Assembly (NCBI GenBank): GCA_001566295.1
Contig: KQ964258.1
Location: 186,001-250,000 of the forward strand
Reading direction: 5' to 3'
DNA from: Microdochium bolleyi
Taxonomy: Eukaryota > Ascomycota > Sordariomycetes > Xylariales > Microdochiaceae
DNA length: 64,000 nt
The notes under the pieces: model-generated
Database searches by the model: none
Seen by the model: the letters and a program-made list of their open reading frames with translations, nothing else
Told to the model about the DNA's origin: nothing
Position numbers and translations under genes: made by a program
Shown here: positions 32,931 to 43,558 of the stretch, in pieces
Numbering within the stretch: the first letter of the stretch is position 1
How the letters are laid out: every line of letters starts with the position of its first letter

Positions 32931-34307
32931 TCACTTGCCCCACCCGCGCTCGCCGTTCGCTGGCGTGCTCCATTGCTGCGGCGACGGGACGTTCCAGCCA
33001 TAACCTTGCTGTTGTGGTTGCGCGTGCGGAGCGTGTTGATACTGCGGGATATGATATCCGTGCTGCTGCTGCTGTTGCGGGTAATGGTAAGTCTGTTGAG
33101 CAGGCACGTGTTGCGCCGAGATCCTCCTCCCGTCATAGTAGTGTGCCTGCGGTTGCGGCTGCTCATAATACTGCGGCTGCCCTACCCTTCCTCCTCCTCC
33201 GCCAGGAACTGTGGGATGTACGCCCAGATACACCGGCGCCGGCTCTACCGCACCACCACCACCTCGCCGCCCCCCTACGCTCCCGCTGCCGAAGAAGTAG
33301 AACCTCCCCCACACGGCAAACCCGGCGCCCAGCACACCCACACTCCCATACGCCGCCGCGAAGCCGACGCTCTTGAGCTGGCAGAACGGGAAGTAGAACT
33401 CGTCGACCAGCGCGCCCGCGACGACGCCGAGCATCCTGACGGACAGCGCGACCAGGACGCAGAACAACGTTGACACGGCGCCGCCGCAGCCGCAGCTCGT
33501 CGCGGCGAGCGGGGACGCCATGAGGATGTACGCGATGATGGTCAAGGGCAGGAAGGACTTTTGCCCCGCGGCGCTGAGGAACTGCGTGGGCACGAGGATC
33601 GCGACGGCGCCGATGGCGAGGAGAGCGTACAGCCCGAACCAAGTCGCTCTGCGGGTCGCGGTGTCGGATGTCCAGCTATCGCTGTTCCTGGCGGACTTGG
33701 AGCCGGGGGTGCTGAGCACGAAGGAGCAGAAGAGCATGTACAGCCCCGTCAGCGCGACGGGCACGGTCGGGTAGATCCACACAAAGACGTTGTACACGCC
33801 GCTGTACTGCTCCGTGGACGCCGACCAGAACGTCGCGGGGATGTTGACGGCCTCGCGAACCGAGAGCCCCGCCGCGACGAGCGAGACGGTGTCGGCCGCG
33901 AGATGCAGCGCGATCTGGAACCGCGTGAGCTTCCACACCACCTCTGTCGCTGGCCCCGTGGCAGTTGGAGAGTTCGAGTTCTCAGATGGCGGCGGCGGCT
34001 TCGTCTTGTGCCAGAAGGGGCCCATGTAGTAGATGTACGCCCACTCCTGGGCGTTGGCCCCGCGGCGCATGGCGTACAGGTGCGCGAGCCCGCAGGTGTG
34101 GTTGCGCAGGCACTGCCAGGCGACGGACTTGCAGAAGGTCTTGAAGCCGTGCGTGAACAGGAGGGGCAGCTCGAAAAGCCACCACGAGGCGTTGGTGGCG
34201 AGCATCGTCAGGATGATGGTGGCCCATTCCGTGGCGGAGTTTGTGCATTTCGGCGAGTTGACCATTATGGGCTGGGCCGCCGCTGGCGAGCGAGGAGGTG
34301 TGGTCAA
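32931..34307 (-). CDS. Multipass membrane protein of unknown function
   Basis: A single exon of 458 residues. I count about seven hydrophobic segments between residues 15 and 350, among them ATIILTMLATNASWWLFEL, FQIALHLAADTVSLVAAG, ATWFGLYALLAIGAVAILV, SFLPLTIIAYILMASPLAA and VSTLFCVLVALSVRMLGVV. The loop between the first two is rich in Cys, Trp and His (CLRNHTCGL, AQEWAYIYYMGPFWHK). The C-terminal 110 residues are cytosolic-type low complexity, with Gly, Gln, Tyr, Pro and His (for example YYEQPQPQAHYYDGR). I do not recognise a named family; it looks like a fungal-specific transporter-like or receptor-like protein. The gene is convergent with GPI16, with 134 bp between stops. An in-frame ATG at 34265 is an alternative start. 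Confidence 0.8.
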   Translation of the reverse strand: MTTPPRSPAAAQPIMVNSPKCTNSATEWATIILTMLATNASWWLFELPLLFTHGFKTFCKSVAWQCLRNHTCGLAHLYAMRRGANAQEWAYIYYMGPFWHKTKPPPPSENSNSPTATGPATEVVWKLTRFQIALHLAADTVSLVAAGLSVREAVNIPATFWSASTEQYSGVYNVFVWIYPTVPVALTGLYMLFCSFVLSTPGSKSARNSDSWTSDTATRRATWFGLYALLAIGAVAILVPTQFLSAAGQKSFLPLTIIAYILMASPLAATSCGCGGAVSTLFCVLVALSVRMLGVVAGALVDEFYFPFCQLKSVGFAAAYGSVGVLGAGFAVWGRFYFFGSGSVGGRRGGGGAVEPAPVYLGVHPTVPGGGGGRVGQPQYYEQPQPQAHYYDGRRISAQHVPAQQTYHYPQQQQQHGYHIPQYQHAPHAQPQQQGYGWNVPSPQQWSTPANGERGWGK

Positions 34308-35595
34308 GGAAAGTAGTATCGGTGATGTTGTAGTCGTTGTCGTCCGCTGGGGTGTTGAGCGAGGAGTGTGTATCGTGGCTCAAGTTGCTCGTTTCGTGCT
34401 TCTCGTGGACATGAGGTTGTCCTCCTGAAGACGCCTCTCGAACTCGCGTTTCGAAGCTCTTCCGTGTGAGGGGAGAGCATGCTGTCGTCGCACGTGTCCA
34501 ACCCTTGGAGAAACAGGCGAAGTTGACGGGTGAAGCGACGCCAGCGCTTAACAGTCCGTGCAGAAGACCAGGATGTTTTCAGCTTCCCGGTCGCATCTGG
34601 ATAGAGAGGGCTTACGTCGAGTTGTTCCGCAGGGCGGCTACAGCACCCGGCGGTCATGCAGGGGTTGTGTGCTGTGTGCCCAGGTGTTTGTGCTTGGCAT
34701 TGTTATGAGCCAGTAGGCTTTGAGACGTCGGCGCCTAAGGAGGACAGACGACATTCAGCTCAGGGACCGGCGAGGCCGGTGGATAAAAGTTGGCTGGGAT
34801 GAGCGGCTGTTACTTGAATCTGCATTCCAAGAACTTACTACCCTTGGCTTTCTAAGTGTCGAGTTAGGAGAGAGTTGTCAGTGCGAGAAGCCCGCCGAGA
34901 ACTGTCAACCACAACTGAGTTCCACAATTCTTCCCTCGCACAAATGGTACTTGAACCTAATTGGCCGAGGCATATCAAGTTCAGGCGACTATCGAATAGC
35001 CTTCCTCGCACCGCATCGGAAGAACTATCTGCTGTAGGACAATGCATGGCCGTATCATATATCTATTCAACACTTCGTAGCTACAATGGAGAATGAAACT
35101 TCGTGAATAGAAGTGCGTGCTTGCTTCCACAAAGCCATGTCGGTGTAGACGAAAGAGCGTGTTTGTTACTGGACCTTTAAATTGCGTTCGTGCCAGCAAT
35201 GAACAGCGCGTACACGATATCCTCTGCAGGATCCCGAACAAATTCCGTCCTTTGCTCTTCATCTCAGCAACGTCTGTGCCATAGAGCCAGTGAATGCGCG
35301 TCTTCGCTTTTCATCTCAGTGAAATGTCTCAGAGTTTTGTTCCGAGTGGGAGAATGCTGCGCTGAATGCCTTTCAGCGAAACCCCGAGCTTCGAGGAGAC
35401 TACGATGACAACCTGCATAAGTAGGCAGATGCCTCACTTGGAAATCAGATCCGTGTGAACAGAGATCACATATACCAAGCCTCAGGCAGCATTCACCAAA
35501 AGCTCACCGTCTCTTCACATCAACCGTTTTGAACATTGCTATTCACCCTAGAAACACTACATCTTTAGCTGAAGCTCCACCATCCTTCTGCGAAC
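34308..35595. other. Divergent intergenic region, nothing recognised
   Basis: About 1.3 kb between two divergent genes. Only short open frames without motif or splice partners. No repeat or RNA gene was seen. Confidence 0.5.
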
Positions 35596-37141
35596 ATGTC
35601 CCTCATCGCGACTGGTCAAACCTGGAACATGTCGGTCGCTGACTTGATCCCAGAGTATGCGGAGTCCGCCAAAGGTCAGCTTATGATCTCCCTTACCCTT
35701 ATCCTCCTCCAGCCCTGACCAAACGTTTTCACCACATCGTCGTCATGTCATCCCTAATAGCTAACAACTTCACTTCACCTCCATAGGCTCCAAGTTCTGC
35801 GTCTGGGGCCCTCACGGCTGCGCCAACCTCCGCGCCGAGAGCGAATTCATCCCCGGCAGTGCGCAGTGTAGCTACTGCCGCAACACCAGGCACGTCAACG
35901 CGCTCTCCCTCAAGAACAAGAAGAAAGTCCAGCAAGCTACAGGAGCCCAGCTCCTCGAGAAACTACAGGCCGGCTACCGGGTGCCCGAGGGCCACGACCT
36001 CATCTTCTGCTGCCACCCGGGCCACCTCGACGACGGCACCGGCCGGTCCATCCCATCGTGCAACTTCCGCCCCCGCGAGCCGTACCCGTGCGAGGACCAC
36101 CGGGCAAACAACGCCTGGCGCGTCCGCCGCGATGTGGTGTGCGACGCGTGCAAGGGTAACCGCGACCCCATCACGGGCAAGCTAGTGGGCGCGCCGATCG
36201 CCGTCGTGGGCTTCGTGCCGAGCGACTATTTCAATACCAGGACCAGGAGCAAGAAGCTCGACTGGTGGTACGCCGCGGTCCGGCGCGCCGCGATGTGCCG
36301 CGACCCGAGGCTGCTGTTGGATGGTAGTGGCGACAGCAAGTGCGGCCTGTTCTCGGAGGACGATCTGCCGATGCAGGATGATATCAAGTCCAGCAATGGA
36401 TCCGCGCCCACGACACCACACGCCATCAAGTACGAGTCTTCTTTTGGGTTCGGCGAGCATCAACAGCTTTACATCAAGAGAGAAGAGGAGCACAATCCGA
36501 TAGACGACTTTCTCATCGAGAACGGGACTCGGATTCAATATCTCGACGCGGACATCGACATGGACATGCCCGACAACACCAGCAGTGGCATGCAAGAGAA
36601 TTTCACCGGAGAGCTGCCCGCCACGTTCGGATGCATCGACTTCACCAATCCGAATTTGGTGATGAACGTCGAGGATTTCCCGGTTAATACCAGCAGCCCG
36701 TCGCAGGGGATCGACACGGGCGACTTCAACTGGAGAGACGTGCTCACGTCCCAAACGATGCAGGACCTAGGCTACCATACTGAACTGGCAGACCTCCTCG
36801 GACCAAACGACGAGCAGCGCCACGACAACAAGCAGACCTTTTCACCCAGTATCCCTGCACTGCAGCCGCATCCGCAACAACACGAACAAGAACAGCCTAC
36901 CAGATTCCCCCTAAACCGCACCTCGGCGCCGACATGGGTCACTGCGCTCCTGAACCGGCTCGTCGACGCGCACGGGAACGGGATCGTGCTGCAGTGCCCA
37001 TGCTGCGGCGACGAGGGCCCCATCGAGCAGCTGTTCCGCGGGTTCACGCTCAACGAGTTCGAGACGGCGCTGCGGCCGGACTGGGCGCTATGTCTGCGGT
37101 GCAACGAGGCGCAGCCGAAGACCGCACAGCCGGTGGAGTGA
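35596..37141 (+). CDS. Cysteine-rich putative zinc-binding protein, family member A
   Basis: Two exons (35596-35674 and 35787-37141; intron 112 bp) join to 477 residues. No named family is recognised. From residue 31 come CVWGPHGCANLR, CSYC at 54-57, LIFCCHPGH, NFRPREPYPCEDH, VRRDVVCDACKG and SDYFNTRTRSKKLDWWYAAV, all within the first 210 residues. The middle (about 215-395) is acidic and probably disordered, with DADIDMDMPDN. The C-terminus holds a paired-Cys module, CPCCGD at 430-435 and CLRC at 462-465. The same order and spacing recur in the gene at 55628-56794, and both have a phase-1 intron just before the first Cys. Cysteine pairs and many basic residues suggest zinc binding; the acidic middle could be an activation region, so a nuclear role is possible but unproven. 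No signal peptide. Confidence 0.82.
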
Positions 37142-37800
37142 TGCTGGGTTTCGTGCTTCCGATGGCATTCTTCGTGAGAGGTGACTGAGAGAGATTTGTA
37201 TAATACGTGCGCTGGCGTTTTGGGGGCCAGGGGCCAGGACGCGAAAATGGACCGTTTGAGGTCGCCGCGTCGTGAGCGTAGGAGCAAGTTGGAAACATGA
37301 CTGCAGGTGTGAAGTTGTTGGCATATGTAGACTTTTGAGCAGTTGTTGATCATCATTTTTGTAGTAGCACTTTTCTCTTATTCTACTTGACATGCTGTCA
37401 CATTTTGCTCATTGTGAAGCGGTCTCGGATACAATTGCAACTAATCAATAAACACAGGCTCGATTGGACCAGTCAATTTTGACACTTCGGTAAGAAACCA
37501 CCACCCCGAAGTCTGTCACACTCTGGCCGATATCCAAGGGCGAAATCTAGTGTAGACTGTACTTGGAGCTGCCAACATTCCTGCCACGATATTAAGAGTC
37601 TTTGATCAGAGCCAATTGTAGATCACTTTCAACACCAATTCTCTCGATTGACCTTGACATTCAACCGCGAAGAATGCTGCTACGATGAGAGGCATTCGAC
37701 TGCTCAACTAATAAAACACAACAATATCAAGCTAGGGACACGACGAGCAACCACAATCCTCTTCCCAACATGCGTCCACTCCTACAACTTGTACACCAGC
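37142..37800. other. Convergent 3' flanks, nothing recognised
   Basis: About 660 bp between the stops of two convergent genes. AT content is higher than in the genes. No conserved frame seen. Confidence 0.5.
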
Positions 37801-38184
37801 TCACGTGTTCGCGACCTTCAAGCAGGTCACAGCCCCAGCCTTGAACGCGTCCCACGCCATCTTCTTGCGCGTCTCAGGCCCATAGATGCCGTCGTCGTCG
37901 GCGCCGTGCTTCCTCTGGGCTTTCTTGAGGGCGGCCTCTGTCTTCGCGCCAAACTCGCCGTCTGCGTCCAGGCCGTAGTTGTAGCACTTGCTGTTCAGGG
38001 TCGTCTGGAGGATTCGCACGGCCTCGCTCTGGGAGCCCCGGCCCATCTCGCACTCGACGGAGCCGGGCCGGGTCGGCAGGTAGATGCCGTATCCGCGGCT
38101 GCCCGTGATGAAGGCGAAGCTGTTGCAGGTCACGAGGGCCGAGGCGGTGCCGGTGAGGACGGTGGCGATGGTGAGGAGCTTCAT
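37801..38184 (-). CDS. Small secreted peptidoglycan-binding-fold protein
   Basis: A single exon of 127 residues from the ATG at 38184. Residues 1-16 form a signal peptide (MKLLTIATVLTGTASA). The mature part holds a PG_binding_1-type three-helix domain: SEAVRILQTTLNSKCYNYGL, DADGEFGAKTEAALKKAQ and DDGIYGPETRKKMAWD, with D-G-x-[FY]-G repeated twice, the hallmark of this fold. Four cysteines outside the helix core could form disulphides. In bacteria the fold binds peptidoglycan and is usually fused to a hydrolase; here it stands alone, so a role in sensing or blocking bacterial cell wall, or in an effector-like function, is inference. The frame extends upstream to 38316 but only 38184 gives a signal peptide. 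Confidence 0.85.
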   Translation of the reverse strand: MKLLTIATVLTGTASALVTCNSFAFITGSRGYGIYLPTRPGSVECEMGRGSQSEAVRILQTTLNSKCYNYGLDADGEFGAKTEAALKKAQRKHGADDDGIYGPETRKKMAWDAFKAGAVTCLKVANT

Positions 38185-40604
38185 TTTGTGGGCAGAGGAA
38201 GGGTTTGTGCTGATGTGGTTCTCTGTAGATGCGAGGAATGAGTCCTTGAGAGTGTGTCGGATGCCAGAAAATGGTAGTGACTTTTTGAGTGCTAGGGGGC
38301 TATAATCTGCTTCCAAAAGAAAATCTTCCCTTTGCTTGATTCCTTTACGGATTTTATAGAAGTTTGCTAATCTTGCTGATCACCTCGTCGAATTTCAACG
38401 AGCACGCCATGAAGGCTTCGAGTCGGGTAAGATATGCAGGCGCATCCCGACTCTAGCCAATCGGAGACAGCAGCCGACTACGATCTCAATCTGTACCAGC
38501 AATCCGGGGTCTCATGCAGTGCACCGTCGGCTTGCGTCAATGTAACCTATACCAAGGCCCAAGCTGCAGATACTCCATGCGCAATAACTTCAGCTTGTGA
38601 CTCCGGGGCGGCGGATAGGGAAAGCTGAAAGTCTAGAACAACTTGGCAGCTCGACTGAGGCGGTACAGTGGGAATGCTGACTATGTTCTGGTCTCCCCGT
38701 GGGACAAACCCTGGCAACGTCGTAAGCGTAAGCGCATTACACTGCAGCTGCCCAGACTGAAGCCTAGACCCTTTCCTAGGGGCTGCGTCTGCCTCAGTCA
38801 TGGACTGCTGCACATGGCGAGAAGAGGATTATTTTGGGCCACCTTTACCGGCCATGGTTGCGTACCATGTAGAGACAGCTGATAAGCGATCAGATTAATT
38901 GGGAGCATATTGGCAAGGACGTCTCCGTGATCGATCCGGACTGCTCCTGCAGATAGCTTATGCAGTTCAGAAGCTGTTAGTACTTCTCGTTCACCGGTGC
39001 TAGAGAGCCCCCCTTCGACAGATACGAAAGGGTGCTGCGCGTGCGTCAAATCTCTGGGTGATTCTTTGTTGCACTCGTCATACTTGCCATGGAACCGCCC
39101 GAAAATCCGCGCAAAACCCGAGATCCTCACGTAATCATGCGAATGTCCCTTATCTGTGACTTCAAGGATTAGACTGAACTTGCCTAGAGTATCCATGAGC
39201 CGCTACACAAACGGTCCCTACCTCGAAGTACTGATCACGATGCTCAATGCTCTCCGGCTAGGTCGCCGCGGCCGATACTTCCCTGTTGATCGCACCCCAT
39301 TTCCAGTTGGTGCTATCCTGGACAGGTCGCAGTCCGTGACCGACCATGCCCTCCCTCGATACATTCAAGCCTGTCGGCTTCAGCATGCAGGGTATGTAGT
39401 CTTCACAACCTGACACATGCGTGTATCTCAAGGGCTTGCCGAACCTGTGGCAGTTTTTTTGGAGCGGCTCGCGCAGCCGGAGCCGGACGACCAGGGTTCC
39501 TGCCTGGTCCAGTGTGTACTTCTCGTGCTGCCTATCGAACAAGATGGGAACTCTCCCGCACCTTGCGGCAAATGACAAATGATCCTCAGCTGGCTTTGCG
39601 CAGAACCTCCCCACTGCACATCTTTTTGAGACCTACTTTCTTGTTATTCGCTGAAGCAGTTGTGTAACCATCGCGATTCACAAAGCAGAATACTCTTGAT
39701 CGTATTCGCATAGGACTGTGGGTCAGAGGTTCCAACTATTATCGCATCTGGCGGGATATCTAACCTGTTCGGATCCGATCCCCAACCCCGCATCCACGCA
39801 TTAGTGGTGTTTCCTTGTAAACTCTCAAGCAAAACGCACGGGCTGTCCTTCTTCCTGCCCATTGGGTCTATACTACGGAGGTGTGTAGTATTTGAATAAG
39901 CCTAACTTGGCAAGTTGTACGGAAAGTGGCTCATGGTGAGTGCTGACACGACTGTGTCTTGAAACTCTTGTTTTCGCTTCGTTTTCTTGACGCTTGAAAG
40001 CTTTCATGAAGCCGGGTCATGACGACCTAGCCTTCATTGAGATATTTGGTTGAGGTTCATGCCTCGGAATTTGATCTTTGTGATGACCAGAGGTCCCTTT
40101 GTCTTTGGCGGAAGCTTGTCATGTTTGGTTACCAACGATGGAGTCTTTCCGATCACCGTAGGGAACTGCCGAGAGCTGCCGTCTGATCTGTGGGGCATTG
40201 GGAGAAACGCATGCGGGGCTAGTGCTGCACCCCACAAATACGTGGAGCCGAAGCCGTTCGCTAGGCCCAAGCGAGCAGGTACAGGCGCCCAATCAGCAGC
40301 TACGTGGCGACCCCATCCAGACCCAAAGGTATCCCGCCCCCGACCTCCGGAGGAAGGCGCGATGGGCTGAGGCGGGACCGCCGTCTGTAGGCTGGGCCGG
40401 GCCATCTCGAGGCAGGCACCTCCCTGGGCAGGACCTGCCCTCTCAGGAACTCTGTCAGGAGTCGACAGTCAGTGCCCACGTCCAGGACCTCCGAGACTTC
40501 TTAAGAGCGCACCTCGGGGAGGGACTCAGACTCACGCGACCACCTTCCCCCCACGCCACCCGCTGTACGCACTCAGAAGTTTGTTAGACGGTTAGACCGG
40601 CGCC
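38185..40604. other. Intergenic region with two unassigned minus-strand open frames
   Basis: About 2.4 kb without a supported gene. Two minus-strand frames, 38798-39196 (132 codons) and 39258-39614 (118 codons), are adjacent and read like ordinary protein, with few low-complexity stretches. They lack the strong G/C third-position bias of the real genes nearby, and I found no family motif or convincing splice pair to join them. They could be a decayed gene. The stretch 39615-40604 shows nothing. Confidence 0.4.
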
Positions 40605-42290
40605 ATGACGAGAAAAGCCCTCTTCGCCAATGCGCGGATCGCCCGGGACCATGGCAGCGACTCGGCCCATGGGCACGGCAGCCCGGCCACCTGCATGGCC
40701 GTCAGAGGCTCAACCATTGTCCACATTGGCAACGAAACTGACCCAGAGATTGCCCAGTTCCTGAGGCATGGCAGTGTCGACAGGACCGACCTCGGCGGGC
40801 ACCTGGTGATGCCGGCCTTTGTCGACGCCCACATCCACCTGCTCCAGCTCGGCATCTCCCTCACAAAAGTCGATGTCCGGGACGCCACGACACTGGAACA
40901 GGTTTGCGACATTGTCCGCACCACCGCCGCGGCCAAGCCCGATGACGAGCGGCTGCTCTTTCGCGGCTGGCGGCACGGCGTCACAGGCCACGGCGGCGAC
41001 ATCGCCGCTGCCCTTGACGCCATCGACAGCCGGCCCATCTATCTCGACTCAGACGACCTGCACGCTGCCTGGTGCAGCACCTCCGCCATCAAGGAGATGG
41101 GCCTCACCGACGCCCCAGACCCGGAGGGTGGCAAGATTCACCGCGACAAAAAGACAGGCAGGGCAACGGGTCTGCTCGAGGAGGCTGCCGTGCTCGGCAT
41201 TGTCTGGCCCTTCCTCGGCAACATCCTATCCCGTAACCAGAAGCTCGACTGCATCCGCTCCGCCGCGTCTGAGCACAACAAGCTGGGCTATACCGCAGTC
41301 ATCGACATGGCCATGGACGAGGCCTACTGGGAGCTCCTCAAGGACCTCCACGCCGAGGGCGAACTCTCCGTCAGAGTGGCCGCGCACTTCCTGGTCATGC
41401 CTGATGGCGACCACGACGAGCTGCGCAGCAGAGTGACCCACGTTGCAGATCTGCACAAGAAATTCAACCTCACCAGCTCCCCCGATCTGCGGGTAGCAGG
41501 CATCAAGATCATCTGCGACGGCGTCGTCGATGGCTGTACAGCCGCGATATCCACGCCGTATCTAACCACGGGAGAGTTTGTGCAGCCAGTATGGACCGCG
41601 GAAAAGCTGCAGGTCGTGCTCAATGCTGCCGACGCCGCGGGTCTGCAGTGCGCCCTGCACGCCATCGGCGATGAAGCCGTCACCATGGCGGTCGACGGCC
41701 TCGAGACTCTCCCTTCTCGCAACCGCAGACATCGCATCGAGCACCTCGAGCTCACACGGCCGCAGGACGCCCGCCGCCTTGGTGAGCTCGGCATCACAGC
41801 GTCCGTGCAGCCCGTCCACTGCGACCCGTCAGACGTGAACAACATCTGGCCGAGCTTGGTCGGGCACGAGCTGTGCTCGCGGGCGTTCGCGTACGGCGAG
41901 TTCCACAACCACGGGGCGCCTATGGCGATTGGTACAGATGCGCCCACAGCCCCGACTCCGCCGTGGAATAATGCGTTCAACGCGACGACGCGGAGATCGT
42001 TTCGCAAGCCGGACTTCACTGGGAATGGGGCGGAGATTAATCCCGAGTTTGCGATGAAGCTGAGCGATACCCTGAAGGCGATGAGTTATGGCGGGGCATA
42101 CTCGTGCTTCGGGGAGGGTGTGTTTGGGAGTTTGGAGAAGGGAAAGAAGGCAGATTTCATTGTGATCGAGGGCAAGACGGAAGACTGGGAACAGGATCCC
42201 GTGAGCTTGCTGTCGAGCCGGGCGCTGAGCACATGGCTGGGCGGCGTACAGGTTTCAGGCGATCATAAGAGAGGGGAGAGCGTGCGTTAA
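40605..42290 (+). CDS. YtcJ-like metal-dependent amidohydrolase
   Basis: A single exon of 561 residues, typical for the Amidohydro_3 (YtcJ-like) family. The N-terminal beta-sandwich strand is followed by DLGGHLVMPAFVDAHIHL, whose H-I-H supplies the first two metal ligands. Further expected elements are QCALHAIGDEAV and RRHRIEHLEL (metal-binding histidines), and MAIGTDAPTAP near the C-terminus, whose Asp is the usual catalytic base. The closing VFGSLEKGKKADFIVIEG is the family's end strand. The reaction is hydrolysis of an amide or similar bond in a small nitrogen compound; the substrate cannot be read. No signal peptide, so intracellular. The adjacent convergent 2EXR gene begins 207 bp past its stop. 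Confidence 0.92.
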   Translation: MTRKALFANARIARDHGSDSAHGHGSPATCMAVRGSTIVHIGNETDPEIAQFLRHGSVDRTDLGGHLVMPAFVDAHIHLLQLGISLTKVDVRDATTLEQVCDIVRTTAAAKPDDERLLFRGWRHGVTGHGGDIAAALDAIDSRPIYLDSDDLHAAWCSTSAIKEMGLTDAPDPEGGKIHRDKKTGRATGLLEEAAVLGIVWPFLGNILSRNQKLDCIRSAASEHNKLGYTAVIDMAMDEAYWELLKDLHAEGELSVRVAAHFLVMPDGDHDELRSRVTHVADLHKKFNLTSSPDLRVAGIKIICDGVVDGCTAAISTPYLTTGEFVQPVWTAEKLQVVLNAADAAGLQCALHAIGDEAVTMAVDGLETLPSRNRRHRIEHLELTRPQDARRLGELGITASVQPVHCDPSDVNNIWPSLVGHELCSRAFAYGEFHNHGAPMAIGTDAPTAPTPPWNNAFNATTRRSFRKPDFTGNGAEINPEFAMKLSDTLKAMSYGGAYSCFGEGVFGSLEKGKKADFIVIEGKTEDWEQDPVSLLSSRALSTWLGGVQVSGDHKRGESVR

Positions 42291-42496
42291 AGGTGTTAGG
42301 GGTGTGTTTGATAGACGATATCGCGATACGGCGTGAGGTTTTCCAGAGTCAGCATCAAAGTCTGACGGCTCATCAGACGCCAGCTTTTGTCTCTCTCAGT
42401 CACAGTGTAGGCATTAGCCGTATCCTTTGTGTTCGGGCCATAACTTGATTTATTTTGTCCACATGACATTCTGTAGTATGTCCAGACGCAGGTTTC

Positions 42497-43558
42497 TCAA
42501 ACCCATGTAGTACAGATGGCATAGACAGGCCGGATCTGCAGCACCCGTCGAGGGTCCGCCTTTGCGAGGTCGCCCACTATCCCTTCCACGAACGTGCACA
42601 ACTCCTCGTCAGGCACGTCCTTACCCTCCTCGCAGTCTAGCCTGAACTTACCCACCTTCATGTCTCCAGCCCACCGGAACACACCCTTCCACGCATCATC
42701 AAACTCCCACCACTCCTCCTCATCCCCCCCACCCCCCTGTGACGTCTCCTGCGCCCTCATCTCTGGCGTCTCGCCAAGCACCAGCAGAATCTCCTTGACC
42801 GACCCGAAGCCCGCCATGATGAGACAGCTCCCGGCCGACTCGATCGCCCCCGCGGCCACCTTGCGCCTGAGCGTCGCCGGCGACACCGCGAGCGACTCCA
42901 CAAAGCTCTGGCGGAAAAAGCACCCGCCCCCGTCGTCGTCCATCTCCGCCATCTTGGCCTCGGCCTCGGCCTCGCACGCATCCCAGTCGTTCGCGGACAG
43001 GTACAGCGCGTCGAGCTGTGCGTCGAACCACCGCCGGCGCAGGAACCGCGAGCCCGGGCCGCCAGAGTCCCGCGTCGTTGTCTCCCCGATCGCCCTGTCC
43101 CGCGATGCGAACCGTCCGCCGCGTTCGGAGTCACGAGAGAGCGTCAGTCGGCGCCAGGCCATCGCGTATGCGCGCGCGTCCCTACAAACAAGTGGCACGG
43201 CGCACGGTGGCGGAATGCGCAGCAGATCCGCGGAGAATAGCCAGTCCGCGAAGGCGAGGGTGTCTGGCTGCGCCTCGCCGTCCTGCCCGTGACCACCACC
43301 ACCCAGGTACATGCCCAAGTCCTCGCGCTCGGGCGTCTCCTCGGCGTGCCGCCGGTCAAAGGCGCGGAAGTGCGTGTGCCGGGCCTGCCAGCAGCCGGGC
43401 CTGTATCGCCAGAGGGCCGGCTCGTGTCTTGCGTCGTCACCGTCGCCGCCGTCGCCGTCCTTGCGAAAGGTGGCCTCGATGGCATGGCGCCAGATAGCGT
43501 GCCGCAGCTCGGTGGGAAGGAGTGTGAAGGAGGGGAATGTGGTGGGCGCCATGCGCAA
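42497..43558 (-). CDS. 2EXR domain protein, paralogue 1
   Basis: A single exon of 353 residues. It starts with FPSFTLLPTELRHAIWRHAI, the 2EXR domain core (F-x-x-[LF]-P-x-E-[LI]-R-x-x-[IL]-W). PGCWQARHTH and PLVCRDARAYAMAWRR follow, giving the second and later landmarks. The C-terminal part has an acidic loop, then EEEWWEFDDAWKGVFRWAGD and DVPDEELCTFVEGIVGDLA. The whole architecture is repeated in the gene at 46099-47131, so the two are paralogues. 2EXR proteins are abundant in fungi, often related to F-box proteins by position, and their role is not known. The ATGs at 43558 and 43552 are both possible. The gene is divergent from the alpha/beta hydrolase at 44501. Confidence 0.85.
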   Translation of the reverse strand: MRMAPTTFPSFTLLPTELRHAIWRHAIEATFRKDGDGGDGDDARHEPALWRYRPGCWQARHTHFRAFDRRHAEETPEREDLGMYLGGGGHGQDGEAQPDTLAFADWLFSADLLRIPPPCAVPLVCRDARAYAMAWRRLTLSRDSERGGRFASRDRAIGETTTRDSGGPGSRFLRRRWFDAQLDALYLSANDWDACEAEAEAKMAEMDDDGGGCFFRQSFVESLAVSPATLRRKVAAGAIESAGSCLIMAGFGSVKEILLVLGETPEMRAQETSQGGGGDEEEWWEFDDAWKGVFRWAGDMKVGKFRLDCEEGKDVPDEELCTFVEGIVGDLAKADPRRVLQIRPVYAICTTWV

